From Chytriomyces cf. hyalinus JEL632 (taxonomy: Eukaryota; Chytridiomycota; Chytridiomycetes; Chytridiales; Chytriomycetaceae), in NCBI GenBank assembly GCA_025435555.1, contig JAIWWG010000014.1:310001-374000 (forward strand): a stretch of DNA of 64,000 nt, written 5' to 3'. The stretch's first letter is position 1, and every line of letters starts with the position of its first letter. A model generated the notes under the pieces. That model was not told where the DNA came from and did not search any database. It saw only the letters and a list, made by a program, of their open reading frames with translations. Positions 10,911 through 21,793 of this stretch are shown in pieces. The position numbers were made by a program, and so were the translations under genes.

Positions 10911-12344
10911 CTAAACAACTGCCGCTGCCGCGCTGCCTGGTCTTTTCGAGTCAGAGACACCCTCCACCATCGCACCCTCTTCAACAAAACTTCCTTCGTA
11001 CTCGCTGATAATCTCCTTCAACTCGTTCGGGTCAACTTCATTGGCAAAGACCAAAGAACCCGACATTGACGCAGACGATCTGGCACTGCTGACTTCAACG
11101 ACAGGACTCTCGGGTCTGTCCACAGTATCATCTTTTCCGCTTTCCGCTTTGGATGCAGAGGAAGTACGAGAAAGCCGCGAAGCTGGCGGAACAGGCAGCG
11201 GAGAAGACGGCGCGTCTGTTCGAGACAATGTGGCGGCCGCCGGTTCAGAATAAAACGAAAACACATTGTCGGCAGCCGAAACATTCATTGACCGGCTGTT
11301 GTTTCTATCCATTTCTGGCGTGAGGCTCCCGGCAGATTCAGAGTCCCTACTGCGACTGCGGCGGCGACGTTGAGCAGCTACCACCGCAAATCCAACAATG
11401 AGGATGGAAAAGATGGAAATGCTTGCAATCATTGTTGAATTGTTGCTGTTGCTGTTTGGTGTATTTGAAGATGCACTAGCGGAAGTCGGGTCTTGTTGCC
11501 CCCCTTGAGGAGCAAAACCTCCAACTGGTTTCGTTCCACCGTTGACCGATGGGGAATTGTTTGATGAACTTGTTGACGATCCAGCATTTACACCGGGGAG
11601 AAGCCCTTGTTGTCCGTTGCTGGATGAGCCAGAGTTTCCAGAACCACCAACATTTGAAACACCTTGATTCAAAGTACCTGATACACCACCACCGCCAGCA
11701 CTACCAGTAACACCTACACTTGACGAAGCAGATCCACCGGAAACCGGGTCTCCCGTGCCGACAGTAGGAGCAACAGGAACAGGTGAAGGCACAACCACCC
11801 CTGGATTCACTGGGAAAACAGGAGGCCCGGGTGCCACCACTGACGACGGCTGTTCCGGCTGTACCGGAAGAAGCGGTACAGGCGCCGGTTCTGGAACAGG
11901 CACTTGAACAACCTTTTCAGGAGGCGGCTCAAACAAGACCTGCGTTCCAGGGTTTGCATACGCCGAAAGAATACGAACGGTTGAACTGCTGCTGCCTCCG
12001 TGTGAGATTGCGCCGCATTGTGGTGCTTGGCTGGGGTTGGAAGCGCCGGGACACGGTGCCGTGCAAGAAGCGGTGGCTGCGGGGGATTGTACGCCTGCAA
12101 CACAGAAGCATTCAAAGACCCATTCGTTGGACATGGAAGGTGCAATCAACGCGACGCCGTTTGAACACTTGTCTAGACAACGGTACGGCATCATAGGGCC
12201 GTCCACTGGGACAGGGGGTGGCAGGATGTCTGGCGGCAGAGCGAAGCAGCCGACAGATGGGATGGACACGAGCTGGTCCCACTGTGCCGAGACTGTGGGC
12301 GCCGTGACAAGAACAAGGACGGCGAGTCCAGCTCTGCTCAACAT
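10911..12344 (-). CDS. WSC-domain membrane protein, member C
   Basis: A single exon of 477 residues. Signal peptide 1-20 is followed by a WSC-like domain (33-115) with the family cysteines: GCF, RCLDKC, FECFC, SCTAPC and QCG. A Pro/Val-rich stretch (about 140-195) and a Gly/Ser/Asn-rich stretch (200-300) form a long stalk. The helix is at about 305-324, then QRRRRSRSRD. The tail carries DNVFSFYSEPAAATLSRTD, matching members A and B, and an acidic segment NELKEIISEYEGSFVEE near the C-terminus. It lacks the SS[VL][FY]M end. The long stalk suits a wall-spanning mechanosensor-like protein; function is otherwise inferred from the WSC family. Confidence 0.75.
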   Translation of the reverse strand: MLSRAGLAVLVLVTAPTVSAQWDQLVSIPSVGCFALPPDILPPPVPVDGPMMPYRCLDKCSNGVALIAPSMSNEWVFECFCVAGVQSPAATASCTAPCPGASNPSQAPQCGAISHGGSSSSTVRILSAYANPGTQVLFEPPPEKVVQVPVPEPAPVPLLPVQPEQPSSVVAPGPPVFPVNPGVVVPSPVPVAPTVGTGDPVSGGSASSSVGVTGSAGGGGVSGTLNQGVSNVGGSGNSGSSSNGQQGLLPGVNAGSSTSSSNNSPSVNGGTKPVGGFAPQGGQQDPTSASASSNTPNSNSNNSTMIASISIFSILIVGFAVVAAQRRRRSRSRDSESAGSLTPEMDRNNSRSMNVSAADNVFSFYSEPAAATLSRTDAPSSPLPVPPASRLSRTSSASKAESGKDDTVDRPESPVVEVSSARSSASMSGSLVFANEVDPNELKEIISEYEGSFVEEGAMVEGVSDSKRPGSAAAAVV

Positions 12345-13314
12345 TTTATTTTTATTATCTGTCAGTGTCGGTTTGAGGGGGGAAATTTATTTGCTTTGTC
12401 ACGGCTGGCTGGCTTGTTTTTATGATTAAACCCGGGCCTGTCAGCTAGCGTATGCATGCGTTTACGTTAGACACGAACACTCGGTCAGAGTTCTGCGTCT
12501 GATGGATGGGCAGCTGTTGTCTGTTTTCGGACATGGCTTCTTGATATGCACAGGCACAGGCACAGGCACAGAGACCCTTTATTCGGACACTGCTAACAGC
12601 CATCCATCGGACTCCTCACTCACGCCCTCCCCCGTGCGTGTATACAATACACTCTCACTCCCACTCCCACTCCCACTCCCACTCCCACTCCCACTCCCAC
12701 TCCCACTCCCCACCAAAAGAAAAATACATTTTGTTTGGTCTCTGGTGTCCTCGGCTTAAAGTAATTAAAAAGTGGATGTTTAAATTTTTTATTTTTTATT
12801 TTTTTTGAGCCGTACGTGTCACAAGCGTTACGTTTGATCGTGTCTTGCTGCCCCCAGTGAGCGCGGCATTGTCCATTGATGGGTGCACGTTACGTGCAAA
12901 AGAGAGTGCTGCTGGCATCCTAGGCGGTCATTTGATTTGGCATTGGAGAGAGTCATTCGAGACGCATTCATGCGGGGCAGACAGACACACTGGGGAGGTT
13001 ATGTGCTCTGCCATGTCAGTTGGGAGATATCTCGTGCTGTGACTTCTGATGTCTCTAAAGCAGTGTGTGCTTGTTGGTGGCTTGTTTGGCGTTTGTGGGG
13101 TTCGACTAGTATTTGCACCACTTTAAACATGCGCGAATTGATGCCCACCCCCCCACACATACAACCCCCCCCCCCAAGTTGGATGCAGCGCAGAAGGGCG
13201 GAAAGAGAATCATAAAACACACAGCATCTTTTTTTAGTGTATTTACGAACACGAACAAATATTTACAGACGAAAAAGAAAGGGGGAGAGAGAAGAGACCG
13301 GCAAAGTAAACAAC
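12345..13314. other. intergenic with microsatellites
   Basis: This holds GGCACA repeats (about 12549-12571), about nine copies of CACTCC (12656-12711), a T/A-rich tract (12780-12806) and C-runs near 13148-13177. Frames across it are short and repeat-derived. No gene is supported. Confidence 0.5.
12656..12711. repeat. (CACTCC)n microsatellite
   Basis: About nine copies of a CACTCC-type hexamer lie in the spacer between members C and D. Confidence 0.85.
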
Positions 13315-14487
13315 TCACGAATCCTCTCTTTTCATTTCAAGCTCCAACGCATCATTATCCGCAAACACATCCATGTACACAGAAGATTCCGCTGCAGACT
13401 GGCACCCCGCACTAGCCGACGTTTGAAGTCGTCCAAGCATAAACTGCTTATCAAACAACAAGGAATCCGTCCTATCCGAGCTATTATTGTTGGTTTGATT
13501 TACACTGTGCGTTTGAGTCGTAGAGCTGCTGGATGCGGCTGAAGGGGAGAGCCCCCAAGGCCGACCACTCGTGAGTTCGTCGTCCAATTCGTCTTTATCT
13601 AAGGATTGCTGAAGCTGTGGTGGCATTGCACCTAACGCTGTTGAAGGAATGTATATAGGCTGTGGAAGGTTGCTGCGTGGGTATGGATGATGTGGGGGCA
13701 GAGCGGCGATAAACAGTTCTTGTTGCAGTTCGGCAAGGAAATGCTCGTCGTGCCGAGTGAGCCCTGATTTCCGGACAGTTGATTGGCTTTCGGATAGGGC
13801 TGCCTCGGATCGAGAGAAGGATTTGAATTGGGACTCTGAAATGAGATCTAGCCTCGTTAAAGCGCGCATCTCCCCAAACTCTTCCTCCTCGCGCCGCTGC
13901 CCGTGCCCTCGTCGGACACTGTCTATCCTTCGTGAACAGCAGCACCCCTTTCCAAACACGTAGAGCAGGATACAAGCCACCGCAAAGAACGCGACACCGA
14001 AAAAGAGAATAATGATGATGATGGATACAGATAAGGTTGTTCGAATGTCGGTTTGAACAGGAGCTGCCGCTGCTGCTGCTGAGGTTCCAGGTTTGGCGCT
14101 GGGTTCTGGAGCCGTGGTTGAGTTTGTATGTGCATCACGCGGGTGCGGCGGCGGGGAGGACACAGATGCTTGTGTGTCGGTGTCGTACACGCTAAAGAAG
14201 GCAGTATCTCCACTACCGCCACCAGCAGCATGACCACCGCAAAGCGCATTGACACTGCCCGGACACTTGAGGCTGCATAATGCGGGCGAAGCTGTCTGTG
14301 GTTTGCTGGCGGTGCATGCGCACACCAAGTCCGCAGCAGCATCGGAAGGGGCAGGACCGATCAGGATAAAGCGGATGCCGAGACTGGAGCAGTGCCTCCA
14401 GCAACCTTCCAGGGCCAGCAGCGGCAGAGGGGTGGCTGTGGTGGCTGTGGTGGGAGCGTGGCAGCAGGCCAGTGATCGCCACGCCAT
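13315..14487 (-). CDS. WSC-domain membrane protein with SSVYMD tail, member D
   Basis: About 390 residues from the ATG at 14487; two earlier in-frame starts add only polar residues. The Cys domain is recognisable: CCHAP, GCWRHC, LVCAC, LCSLKC and LCGG, closing with FFSVYDT. No convincing signal peptide is present, so a 5' exon may be missing. A helix at about 152-178 (SVSIIIIILFFGVAFFAVAC) ends in a cysteine cluster GKGCCCSRR, a possible palmitoylation site. The tail has the LGAMP box (TALGAMPPQLQQSL) and a C-terminal ESSVYMDVFADNDALE. Both boxes recur in other members. The short TM-proximal tail is Arg-rich (RRGHGQRREEEE). Confidence 0.65.
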   Translation of the reverse strand: MAWRSLACCHAPTTATTATPLPLLALEGCWRHCSSLGIRFILIGPAPSDAAADLVCACTASKPQTASPALCSLKCPGSVNALCGGHAAGGGSGDTAFFSVYDTDTQASVSSPPPHPRDAHTNSTTAPEPSAKPGTSAAAAAAPVQTDIRTTLSVSIIIIILFFGVAFFAVACILLYVFGKGCCCSRRIDSVRRGHGQRREEEEFGEMRALTRLDLISESQFKSFSRSEAALSESQSTVRKSGLTRHDEHFLAELQQELFIAALPPHHPYPRSNLPQPIYIPSTALGAMPPQLQQSLDKDELDDELTSGRPWGLSPSAASSSSTTQTHSVNQTNNNSSDRTDSLLFDKQFMLGRLQTSASAGCQSAAESSVYMDVFADNDALELEMKREDS

Positions 14488-14650
14488 GTTTTTGTCTTTG
14501 CGGGTGAAATTGCGCATAAATTGCAGGTGGCGGAGTGGTTGGTTTTGATTGGCCAAGCAATGATTAAAAATTATGCCAAGCCCCAATTTGAACAGAATTT
14601 ACAATTTTTGTTTTTATTAATAATGATTGTATTACTTTTTATTACAAAAA

Positions 14651-14694
14651 CGCCATTTGCCATTTGCCATTTGCCATTTACCAATTACCATTTG
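14651..14694. repeat. GCCATTT heptamer repeat
   Basis: About four exact and two degenerate copies lie about 160 bases upstream of the member D start codon. Confidence 0.75.
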
Positions 14695-14767
14695 CGGGGG
14701 TGGTGGGGGTGGTGGGGGTGCGTTGTTTATGGACTTTCCCCGTTTTTATATTCCTTATTTTCTCTCC

Positions 14768-16571
14768 TCACTTCTTTTTAAAGAACCGAAGGACAGACTT
14801 GTGGTGCACCGACCGTGAAGAGTCGGCTCTGGATGGAATCGGGCTGCTTTGACTTGCTTCCACGCGTACATCTTCAGGCACGGGCATGGGCGGTGGTGGT
14901 GGTGGTGGTGGCATTGCTCGCGACAGCTGTGATGGGTTTGAAAACTCAGACTTGTGTTGGTGGTGGTTACTATGATGGTGGCTGGTGAAATAACTGCCAC
15001 CATCCTCCATGCCTTGCATCTCTTCCGGCGAATTTGCACCCGCTCCTGCTTTAAAAATAAAAATAATAGTTTCAGCCAAAGTATGATAATTACAGACGGC
15101 CTCTCTCTCTCTCACCCGCAAACCGACTCGTTGAAACCACAGCAACATTACTGCTACTCATAATCTGACTCGTCCGATGCCCAGCAGCCGTCGCTGCAAC
15201 AACACCACCACCACCACCATGCATATTGTTCTCCCCAGGAACAATCGTTTTATACAACTTGGGTCTCCCAGCCCCCGAATCCAACGGCTCCAACCCAGGC
15301 ATTCCTTCAAACGCATCATCAAAATTATACGTCAATGGATCCGTCATGCCCCGCGCATTATCTTCATCCAACCGTGATTGTAACGCACTCATGCCGCCAA
15401 CCCCGCGATCACTCCCACGCCTGCGTGTGATTTGCTTTTGATAAATGGTCATCCCAACAAACGCCAGTACAACGACAAAAGCGACAATCATGACGGGTAT
15501 AAATGGGCTGCTGGAGCCAAGAGACGTTGGATTGGAAGTGTCAGGGATGGTTGGCTTTTCGGATGTGAGTTGCGGTGGTAGAGTGGTGGCGGCGGGGATC
15601 CAGGTGGTTGTTGTTTTCAGGTTGCCGTTTGAATCGGTGACTAAAATTGGGGACGCAAATGACGCTGCTGCTCCGACTGGGATCCATGTTGTTGATGTGA
15701 CAATGATTCCGTTATTGTCTTTCACAGTGACAAGTGCGGGAGACGATGCCGGACGAGCGGTTATCCAGACTGTCGACGTGACAAGATTCCCGCGGTTATC
15801 AGTAACAAGGATTGGTGAAGGAATGCTTTGTGGGATGTTGCTGTTGCCCCAAATGGTAGAAACAAGGGTCCTTCCGCCAGAGTCAGTGACAGTGACGAGT
15901 TGAGGAGAGGAGATTGGGAACGGTATTGTCTGTGTGATTGTGGGTATCAAGATACCGGGTTCCCGACTGCCGACTGTTGTTGTTGTGAAGTCACCGGAAT
16001 TTGCACTGGGTCCGCGCATGGGGTCAGTGTTTGTGAGCGTTGCAGAATCCAAAGGGAATCCAGTGTCCGCTGTTGTTGTTGTTGTAGTTTCTGTGACCGG
16101 CACTAGAATCTGGCTGGTTCCCGGCTGTCCAATCCTCCTCACAGATGTTGAATAGTTGGAATGAGGGTAGGTGATGTTGTACAAGGACCACAATTGCCGG
16201 TTTGTCACATCCGTAAAGCCTCCACAGTGATCATTCAGTGTGACCACTTGATCTGAATCCGGCAGCTTGTCCCGGCAAGGTATCTCGCACTCGGTCATGT
16301 TGTGACGTTTGTAAAAACTGTTTGTTCCGATGGGCATCCCGCATAGACAGCCGTATGACCTCGGGGTGCTTTTGTTTGTTGTTAGAAGCACTAGTTCCGG
16401 AGAAAAGCCGCAGGCGTCTATGCATCGCGCGGCTGACATTGCCGAATCAGTGATGATGAACTCCGGATGTGACCTGAACTCCAGACAGGCAATCTCGGTT
16501 GCGAGGGTCTGGTTGTCGGGAGTGTTGAAGGAATCTGTTGGCTCGCTTGCGGTTGTGGACACTGGAGCCAT
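14768..16571 (-). CDS. WSC-like membrane protein with internal VTVTD repeats, member E
   Basis: Two exons, 15116-16571 and 14768-15048, joined in phase 1, code 578 residues. A divergent eight-Cys domain spans about 29-133 (IACLEF, RCIDACG, YGCLCG, ECEIPC, HCGG, QLWSLY). Residues 223-327 are four degenerate repeats of the type LVTVTD-x-G-G/N-x2-L-V-S-T-x-W-I-P, a Thr-rich beta-like stalk. The helix lies at about 356-377, then KQITRRRG. The tail has His- and Gly-rich stretches, a run of eight prolines and a basic end HHKSVLRFFKKK, unlike the other members. No signal peptide is visible at the chosen start, so an upstream exon is likely. It is the most divergent WSC-bearing member. Confidence 0.65.
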
Positions 16572-16592
16572 GGTTTCGAGAGAGGGGGAGGG

Positions 16593-16628
<36 letters not shown>

Positions 16629-17777
16629 AGTGGCTTTTGGTTGGAATAAAAATCTAGATTAAATCTTCAGCTTGTGTGACAGGCGTTATTGTAATCCATT
16701 TTATTTTTATTTTTATTTTTATTTATATTTATATTTATATTTACTGATCTTTTAAAGTAAATTAATGCGCAGTGTGTGTGTGTGTGTGTGCCGATGCTTG
16801 ATCGATCGCACTCATCATGTCCGCGACACTCCCTTCCATTTCAAGAAGCCAAAATCATCTCTGTCTTGCGTCGCACTCAAAACAAATCTCCCACAAATGC
16901 CCACCCCCCGATCCCTCTTTTTTACCCGATCCGATCCCGGGAAATCTTAAAGCTTACGTGTGGGTGGGCGAGAGAAGCAAAATCCGCATTCAGTGTCTTC
17001 AGCATAAGCGAGTCGAGTCAAGCAAGCGCTTTTCGTTTCTTATTCTCTCAAGATGACGACATCCATCCATCCATCCATCCATCCATCCATCCATCCATCC
17101 ATCGATGAGGCACCCCCAATCCCAATCCCTGAGTCATGCATGGATTTGTGTTGATGTTCTTTATAAGCAGCGCCTACTTACTGCTGGCAACACTGCACAG
17201 ACAGCCACGTATAAATCCATCTCACTTTTTGAAACACGCCCTGAGTGAGTTGCCTTGGCTTTTGACCCCTTGAGGCACACACATTTTTACATTTTGTAAA
17301 TATAAGCAAAAATTTGAATTTAAAAAATCTGGAAAATGAGAAAAATGTACCAGTATTTGAGGCAATAACAGACGCTCAGAGCGAGCGAAATGGGGGGCTC
17401 GATTGCAGCGAGTGATCTGTGTGTTGCATATCTCGCTGTGTTGTTGTTGGGTGCAGTTGGTAGAGTCGTTGTGATGCTGGTAAAGTGTTCTCTGCTGGTA
17501 AACGGAGCGAGCATACGCGATGCCAGGAGGGACGCCAACAGCAGCATTCCCTCGACCTCCCCCATTCCCCTCCAGCGATAACTCCAACAACAATAAACTC
17601 CAAACAACAATGCGATGACTCGACAGTGGGAATTGCAAATGAGAAAATTAATCTGTCTGGTCGGAATCGATAAAGAAATCTCATTTTCTTCCGCAAGTGC
17701 GACAACAAAAACTAGACAGACAGCGAACAACAACCACACAACAACCACACACCCACACCCACACCCATCCAATCCAC
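16572..17777. other. 1.2 kb intergenic between divergent members E and F
   Basis: This holds (GA)n at 16596-16624, TTTTTA/TTTATA tracts at about 16700-16742, (GT)n at about 16773-16790 and ATCC repeats at 17060-17102. A minus-strand frame near 17320-17570 contains a hydrophobic MLLLASLLASRMLAPF stretch that could be a distant signal-peptide exon for member E, but I found no good donor. The region must hold promoters for both genes. Confidence 0.4.
17060..17102. repeat. (ATCC)n microsatellite
   Basis: About ten copies of ATCC lie in the spacer between the divergent members E and F. Confidence 0.85.
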
Positions 17778-18760
17778 ATGCGGCTTCAAACACCGACACT
17801 GCTTGCCGCACTCATCCTTGCAGCAACTGGTCATGCCTCTCCAGCTGCCTGCCATCCCCAACTCTCGGGGCGGAGCATAAAAAGGGACGGCTTGACTGCA
17901 CCTCAGTCACAGACACTCAAGGTCGGCGGCGCTGTCCTCTACGTACCTGTTCTGACTATGGCCCTCTTTGCAGTCGGTGGACTTGTCTATCGCAAGCTGT
18001 TTGCAAAGAAGGATCGGCCTGTTCCCATCAACACAGCGGACCCACCACTGCCGGATCTGCAGCAGATAAGCACCAGCAGAGATGCCGACTCAGAGTCCAT
18101 TCGATCCTGGATTGTGCACGACTTGAACTCCGACGACGATGAAGACCATCGCCGTTCCTCCTCTTTAGCCAGACCCTCCATTGCAATCACATCTTCCAAA
18201 TATACCCGCCCAAGTGCCATGGAAAGCCCATTCTCTCCAACCCGTAAACACATTTACCCAGACCCACCTTCTCAACGGAGTAGTCCGAAAGTAAAGGACT
18301 TTCGAGTTGACGTTGCGAATGTGATTTTGGACTGGCCTCGATCCAGCGAAAGGGAGTCGTCGTCACCGCAGCAATGGCGGTCGCCGGAACAACCATCCAA
18401 CTGGTCGTCATCTGGCCATGCGAATTCGAATACAAACAATGCTGGAGACGCTACTCGCAGCGTTAAATCGCTCGATCTGAAAAGTGTCCGCTCCGTTGGA
18501 GGCGGAAGTGTTACCCAAAGCCACAGCCACAGCCACAGCCTCAGCACCCGCGCGCACTCGTCGGCATCGAAACAAAACACTGCGCTCGGAACAATGCCCG
18601 GCGGCCTTCAAGAACATCTGGCGCCTTCCGGTAAATATGTTGTGTGCACCAGCGAAACGAAACGGGATTACTAAGAATTTGGTACAAAAAAATTATTTTA
18701 TTTTTGCAGAATCTGATCCAGAATTTGATTCTGCCGCCGAATCGCCTTCTTCAGCGAGCC

Positions 18761-18791
<31 letters not shown>

Positions 18792-19101
18792 TGCAGCAGC
18801 AGCAGCAGCAGCAGCAGCAGCACTGCCGCCGCCTGTGCCGTCCGTTCCCCACATTTATACATCCAGAGTCACCCTCCCGAAGGACTCTCCCGGGCTGGAG
18901 AACCCCACCGACGACGTCTTGGCCAACGAAGTTGTACAGTACATGTCTACAATATCACTGAGGAAATCGAGTCTGGAGTCAGAATCCGGCAGCAGCAGCA
19001 GCTGGTACCTAGACGTGAAGCGGGAAGATGGCGAGCTGAGTCCGGCACCCAGCTCTGTATTTATGGACATACTGGGACAAAATGAAGAATGCGACGTGTG
19101 A
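17778..19101 (+). CDS. single-pass membrane protein lacking WSC, with LGTMP and SSVFMD boxes, member F
   Basis: Exons 17778-18630 and 18710-19101 (phase 1) code 414 residues. Signal peptide 1-20 (MRLQTPTLLAALILAATGHA) is followed by about 30 ectodomain residues with one Cys, so there is no WSC domain. The helix is at about 50-71, then RKLFAKKDR. The tail is long and Ser-rich, with His-Ser repeats, the box NTALGTMPGGLQEHL just before the intron, and a C-terminal SSVFMDILGQNEECDV. Exon 2 encodes a Gln10 run followed by about ten Ala, from adjacent CAA and GCA triplet repeats. Like member B it is nearly all tail. The start was chosen because the signal peptide begins there. Confidence 0.7.
18764..18822 (+). 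repeat. adjacent CAA and GCA triplet repeats in coding sequence
   Basis: Within exon 2 of member F, CAA triplets encode Gln10 and are followed by GCA triplets encoding about ten Ala. Confidence 0.85.
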
Positions 19102-19441
19102 AATGTGAAATAGAAAAACAAACGCCTTTTTTTGTTTTTGTTTTTGTTATTTTTTCGTAGTGTGTGTGTCCGAATGCAAGTGTCCGAATCTCTTGCACTG
19201 GTTGTGAAGAAACGGACCATCTGAATTCGGACCCAGTTAATGAAGAAAAAAGAAAAAAATGGCCTGTTTTTGTGCAATTAGTTTCCCCCTTCACAAAATG
19301 AATGAAAAATACTTTTCTCCCGAAACAACCAAAAAAAAAAAAACTCGAGACCAGACACAGAAAATTCAGTTTCCGTTCGCCTCCCATCGCATCCACACAC
19401 CTCCACCCTCTGCCGCCTGCCCGTCTCGCAGTAGCAGCATC
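19102..19441. other. intergenic between members F and G
   Basis: T-rich and A-rich tracts are present. A plus-strand frame starts at 19259 but encodes a Lys-rich non-signal sequence before the member G start. Nothing else is seen. Confidence 0.45.
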
Positions 19442-21349
19442 ATGCCCACGCCCCGCTCTCATTCATTACCACAGAGCAGCTACCGCATGTCCACCTCAGC
19501 ACTGCTATTCCTGCTGATGGCCACCACCCTCACCACCGCTCAACTGACGACACAAAAGCCACTCGGCTGTTATTCAATGAAGTCGAAACCAACTGTCGCT
19601 CTCACATCCGATGCCATGAATCCAGCACTATGTTCCCAGTCTTGTGGGAAATCTCGATATGTTCTGATTGCCCCGCTACCAAATAACCGACTCAGTGTTC
19701 GTATAAAATGACTTTTGTGTTGCTTTTTTTGTCATTGAGTGTTGTTGGCAACACCAACTCCCCTGTTCTCTCAAACTAAACCTCATCGTCCGTTTTGACA
19801 GTTCTATTGCGCATGCACATCGCAACTTCCATCAAACCCGTCACGAGTCGCATGTAACGACTCATGTCCTGGATCCAACACAATACCCGGTCTTACTTGC
19901 GGAGGATTCGATGAAAGTGGGGAAGGTAGTATCGCGTGGTCGTTGTATCCGTCCTCTACTGCCGCTACTACCACTACCAGTACAAAGTCCATGAAGGTTG
20001 CGGCGGTTCCTCCTCCTGCTCCTGCAGTGTTTCCTGGGGCTGCTGTTGCAACTTTATCGGATTCTTCTTCTTCTTCTCGACCTCCTTTTGAACCCGTGTT
20101 TGTACCGAATCCAAAGCCGCAACCGCAAGAAGCATCTTTTATGAAAAGCAGCAACGCATTTACTAGCAGCAACAGCAACAGCGATAACGAAGCATCTGCA
20201 TCCGCATCCACTTCAGAATCTGCATCAACCATCGACAAATTAAAAGCAACAGAAAACCCTACCAAAGAAGAACAAGCACCACAAACTGAAGAAACAATCC
20301 AACACATGAAAAAACCCACAGCCGTATCCAACAGCGCCATGGCCTCTGAACCCGTTGCAAAACAAGTGGAAGAAATTGTTGTTTCGCCGGCATTTCTCGC
20401 GGGAGCGTCTGGATCGCTTGCTATATTTTTTGGAATGTTTTCTGTAGCGTATCGGCGGAGGCGGTTGCGAGCGCGCAGTAATAGTGACGCTGGGGCCCCG
20501 ATTTTACCGCAAACGGTTGAAAAGGAGAATATGGATCCGAACAACTTGTTGCCACCGATTCGTGCGCATTCCGTGTCGTCGAGTTTTTGTCGGAGTAGTC
20601 ACACTTTGGCGGCTTCAACGATTGATATGAATCAGATTGGGTCGTCTGAGAATATTCGGTTTGGGTCGGCCATGAGAAGCGTTGGGGAGCCCCCGTCGAA
20701 TTCGTTTACGAGTGAATCGTTTAGTCGGTTGAAAACTGTCGAGGAAATTTCAATCACTGTGGGGCAGAGTGCTCCTACGCTTGGAGTGCTGAGAAGTAAC
20801 TTTAAAGGTATGTGTTTTCAATTGAGACAGTATGGGGTTCCCCAACTCATTTTCTAAAACTTGGCAAATATGGGTAACACAGATTCAGAGATGGCATCCC
20901 TCCACAGCCACACGGCCACCGAAGATTTCGAGGAAGATGATTCAAAAATCGACGACACCTCCAAATGCCTGTCCCTCTCCCGTTCAACGTCTCTAATGAA
21001 AAGAGACAATAACCACAACCACAACCACAACCACCCCGTTCCACCCCCACGCCGCAGGCGGTCAAGGAAAAACAGATGGAACGAACGAGTCAAAAACTTG
21101 GACAACAACAATTTCTCCAGATTCTCATTAGCGAGCAACTCAACGTCGGCAACAAACAGTCCCATGTCTCCTTCCTCGTTGTATATTCGGAGAAAGAGGA
21201 CTTCTGCAAAGAGTGGGGTTTCGTCCACGACAAGTCGGGCTCCGTCGTCGTTGTTTATGAATGTTCTTGCGTATAATCTTGTGCAGAATGCGAAAATGGA
21301 GGATGAAGCGAATGAGATTGGGGCGGGTGCACCAGCAGTGAAACAGTGA
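19442..21349 (+). CDS. WSC-domain membrane protein with SSLFMN tail, member G
   Basis: Exons 19442-19696, 19802-20807 and 20883-21349 code about 575 residues. A second ATG at 19487 gives a tidier signal peptide (MSTSALLFLLMATTLTTAQ). The WSC-like domain is split by intron 1: GCYSM, LCSQSC, then FYCACTS, ACNDSC and TCGG, closing with IAWSLYP. The stalk is Ser/Ala/Pro-rich. A helix near 280-302 precedes YRRRRLRARS. The tail shows TLGVLRSNFK at the phase-1 intron, in the place where LGAMP sits in other members, then a basic PPPRRRRSRKNRW patch and the C-terminal box PSSLFMNVLAYNLVQN. The first donor (GTTCGT) is weak but restores the Cys spacing exactly. Confidence 0.7.
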
Positions 21350-21509
21350 CCTTTTTAGGGGGGTTTAAGCTGTTATATGCATAATAAAAAAAGCAAATGG
21401 ATGTCAAAACATGGTGCATACGCTTTTAAAATGTTCAATTGGTGTGGTGGCTTGTGTTGGACAAAATGGATTTGCGTCAAAACTTGACACCACACATCCA
21501 AAAAATTCC

Positions 21510-21753
21510 ATGCGGTCAATCACCACACCCACCAACCTCTGCCTCATCCTTCTCCTCCTCCTTCAGCAATCCACGGCCCAAACAACTCCATCCGGATGCT
21601 ATCTCCTCCCAACCATCCCACCAGCATCCTTCAAATCAGGCTCCATGGTCCCCGAAATGTGCATGCAACAGTGCGGGCCCTCACAACTTGCGCTCATTGC
21701 ACCCACCGTCGAAAACATTTGGGACTTTTACTGTTCTTGCGTTTCATCAGTTC

Positions 21754-21793
<40 letters not shown>

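Noticed and set aside
17320-17811. Hydrophobic minus-strand frame as a signal-peptide exon of member E
   Set aside because: No acceptable donor site was found to connect it in frame; kept only as a remark.
19804-20544. 246-codon minus-strand frame
   Set aside because: Antisense to exon 2 of member G, with no start context or family match.
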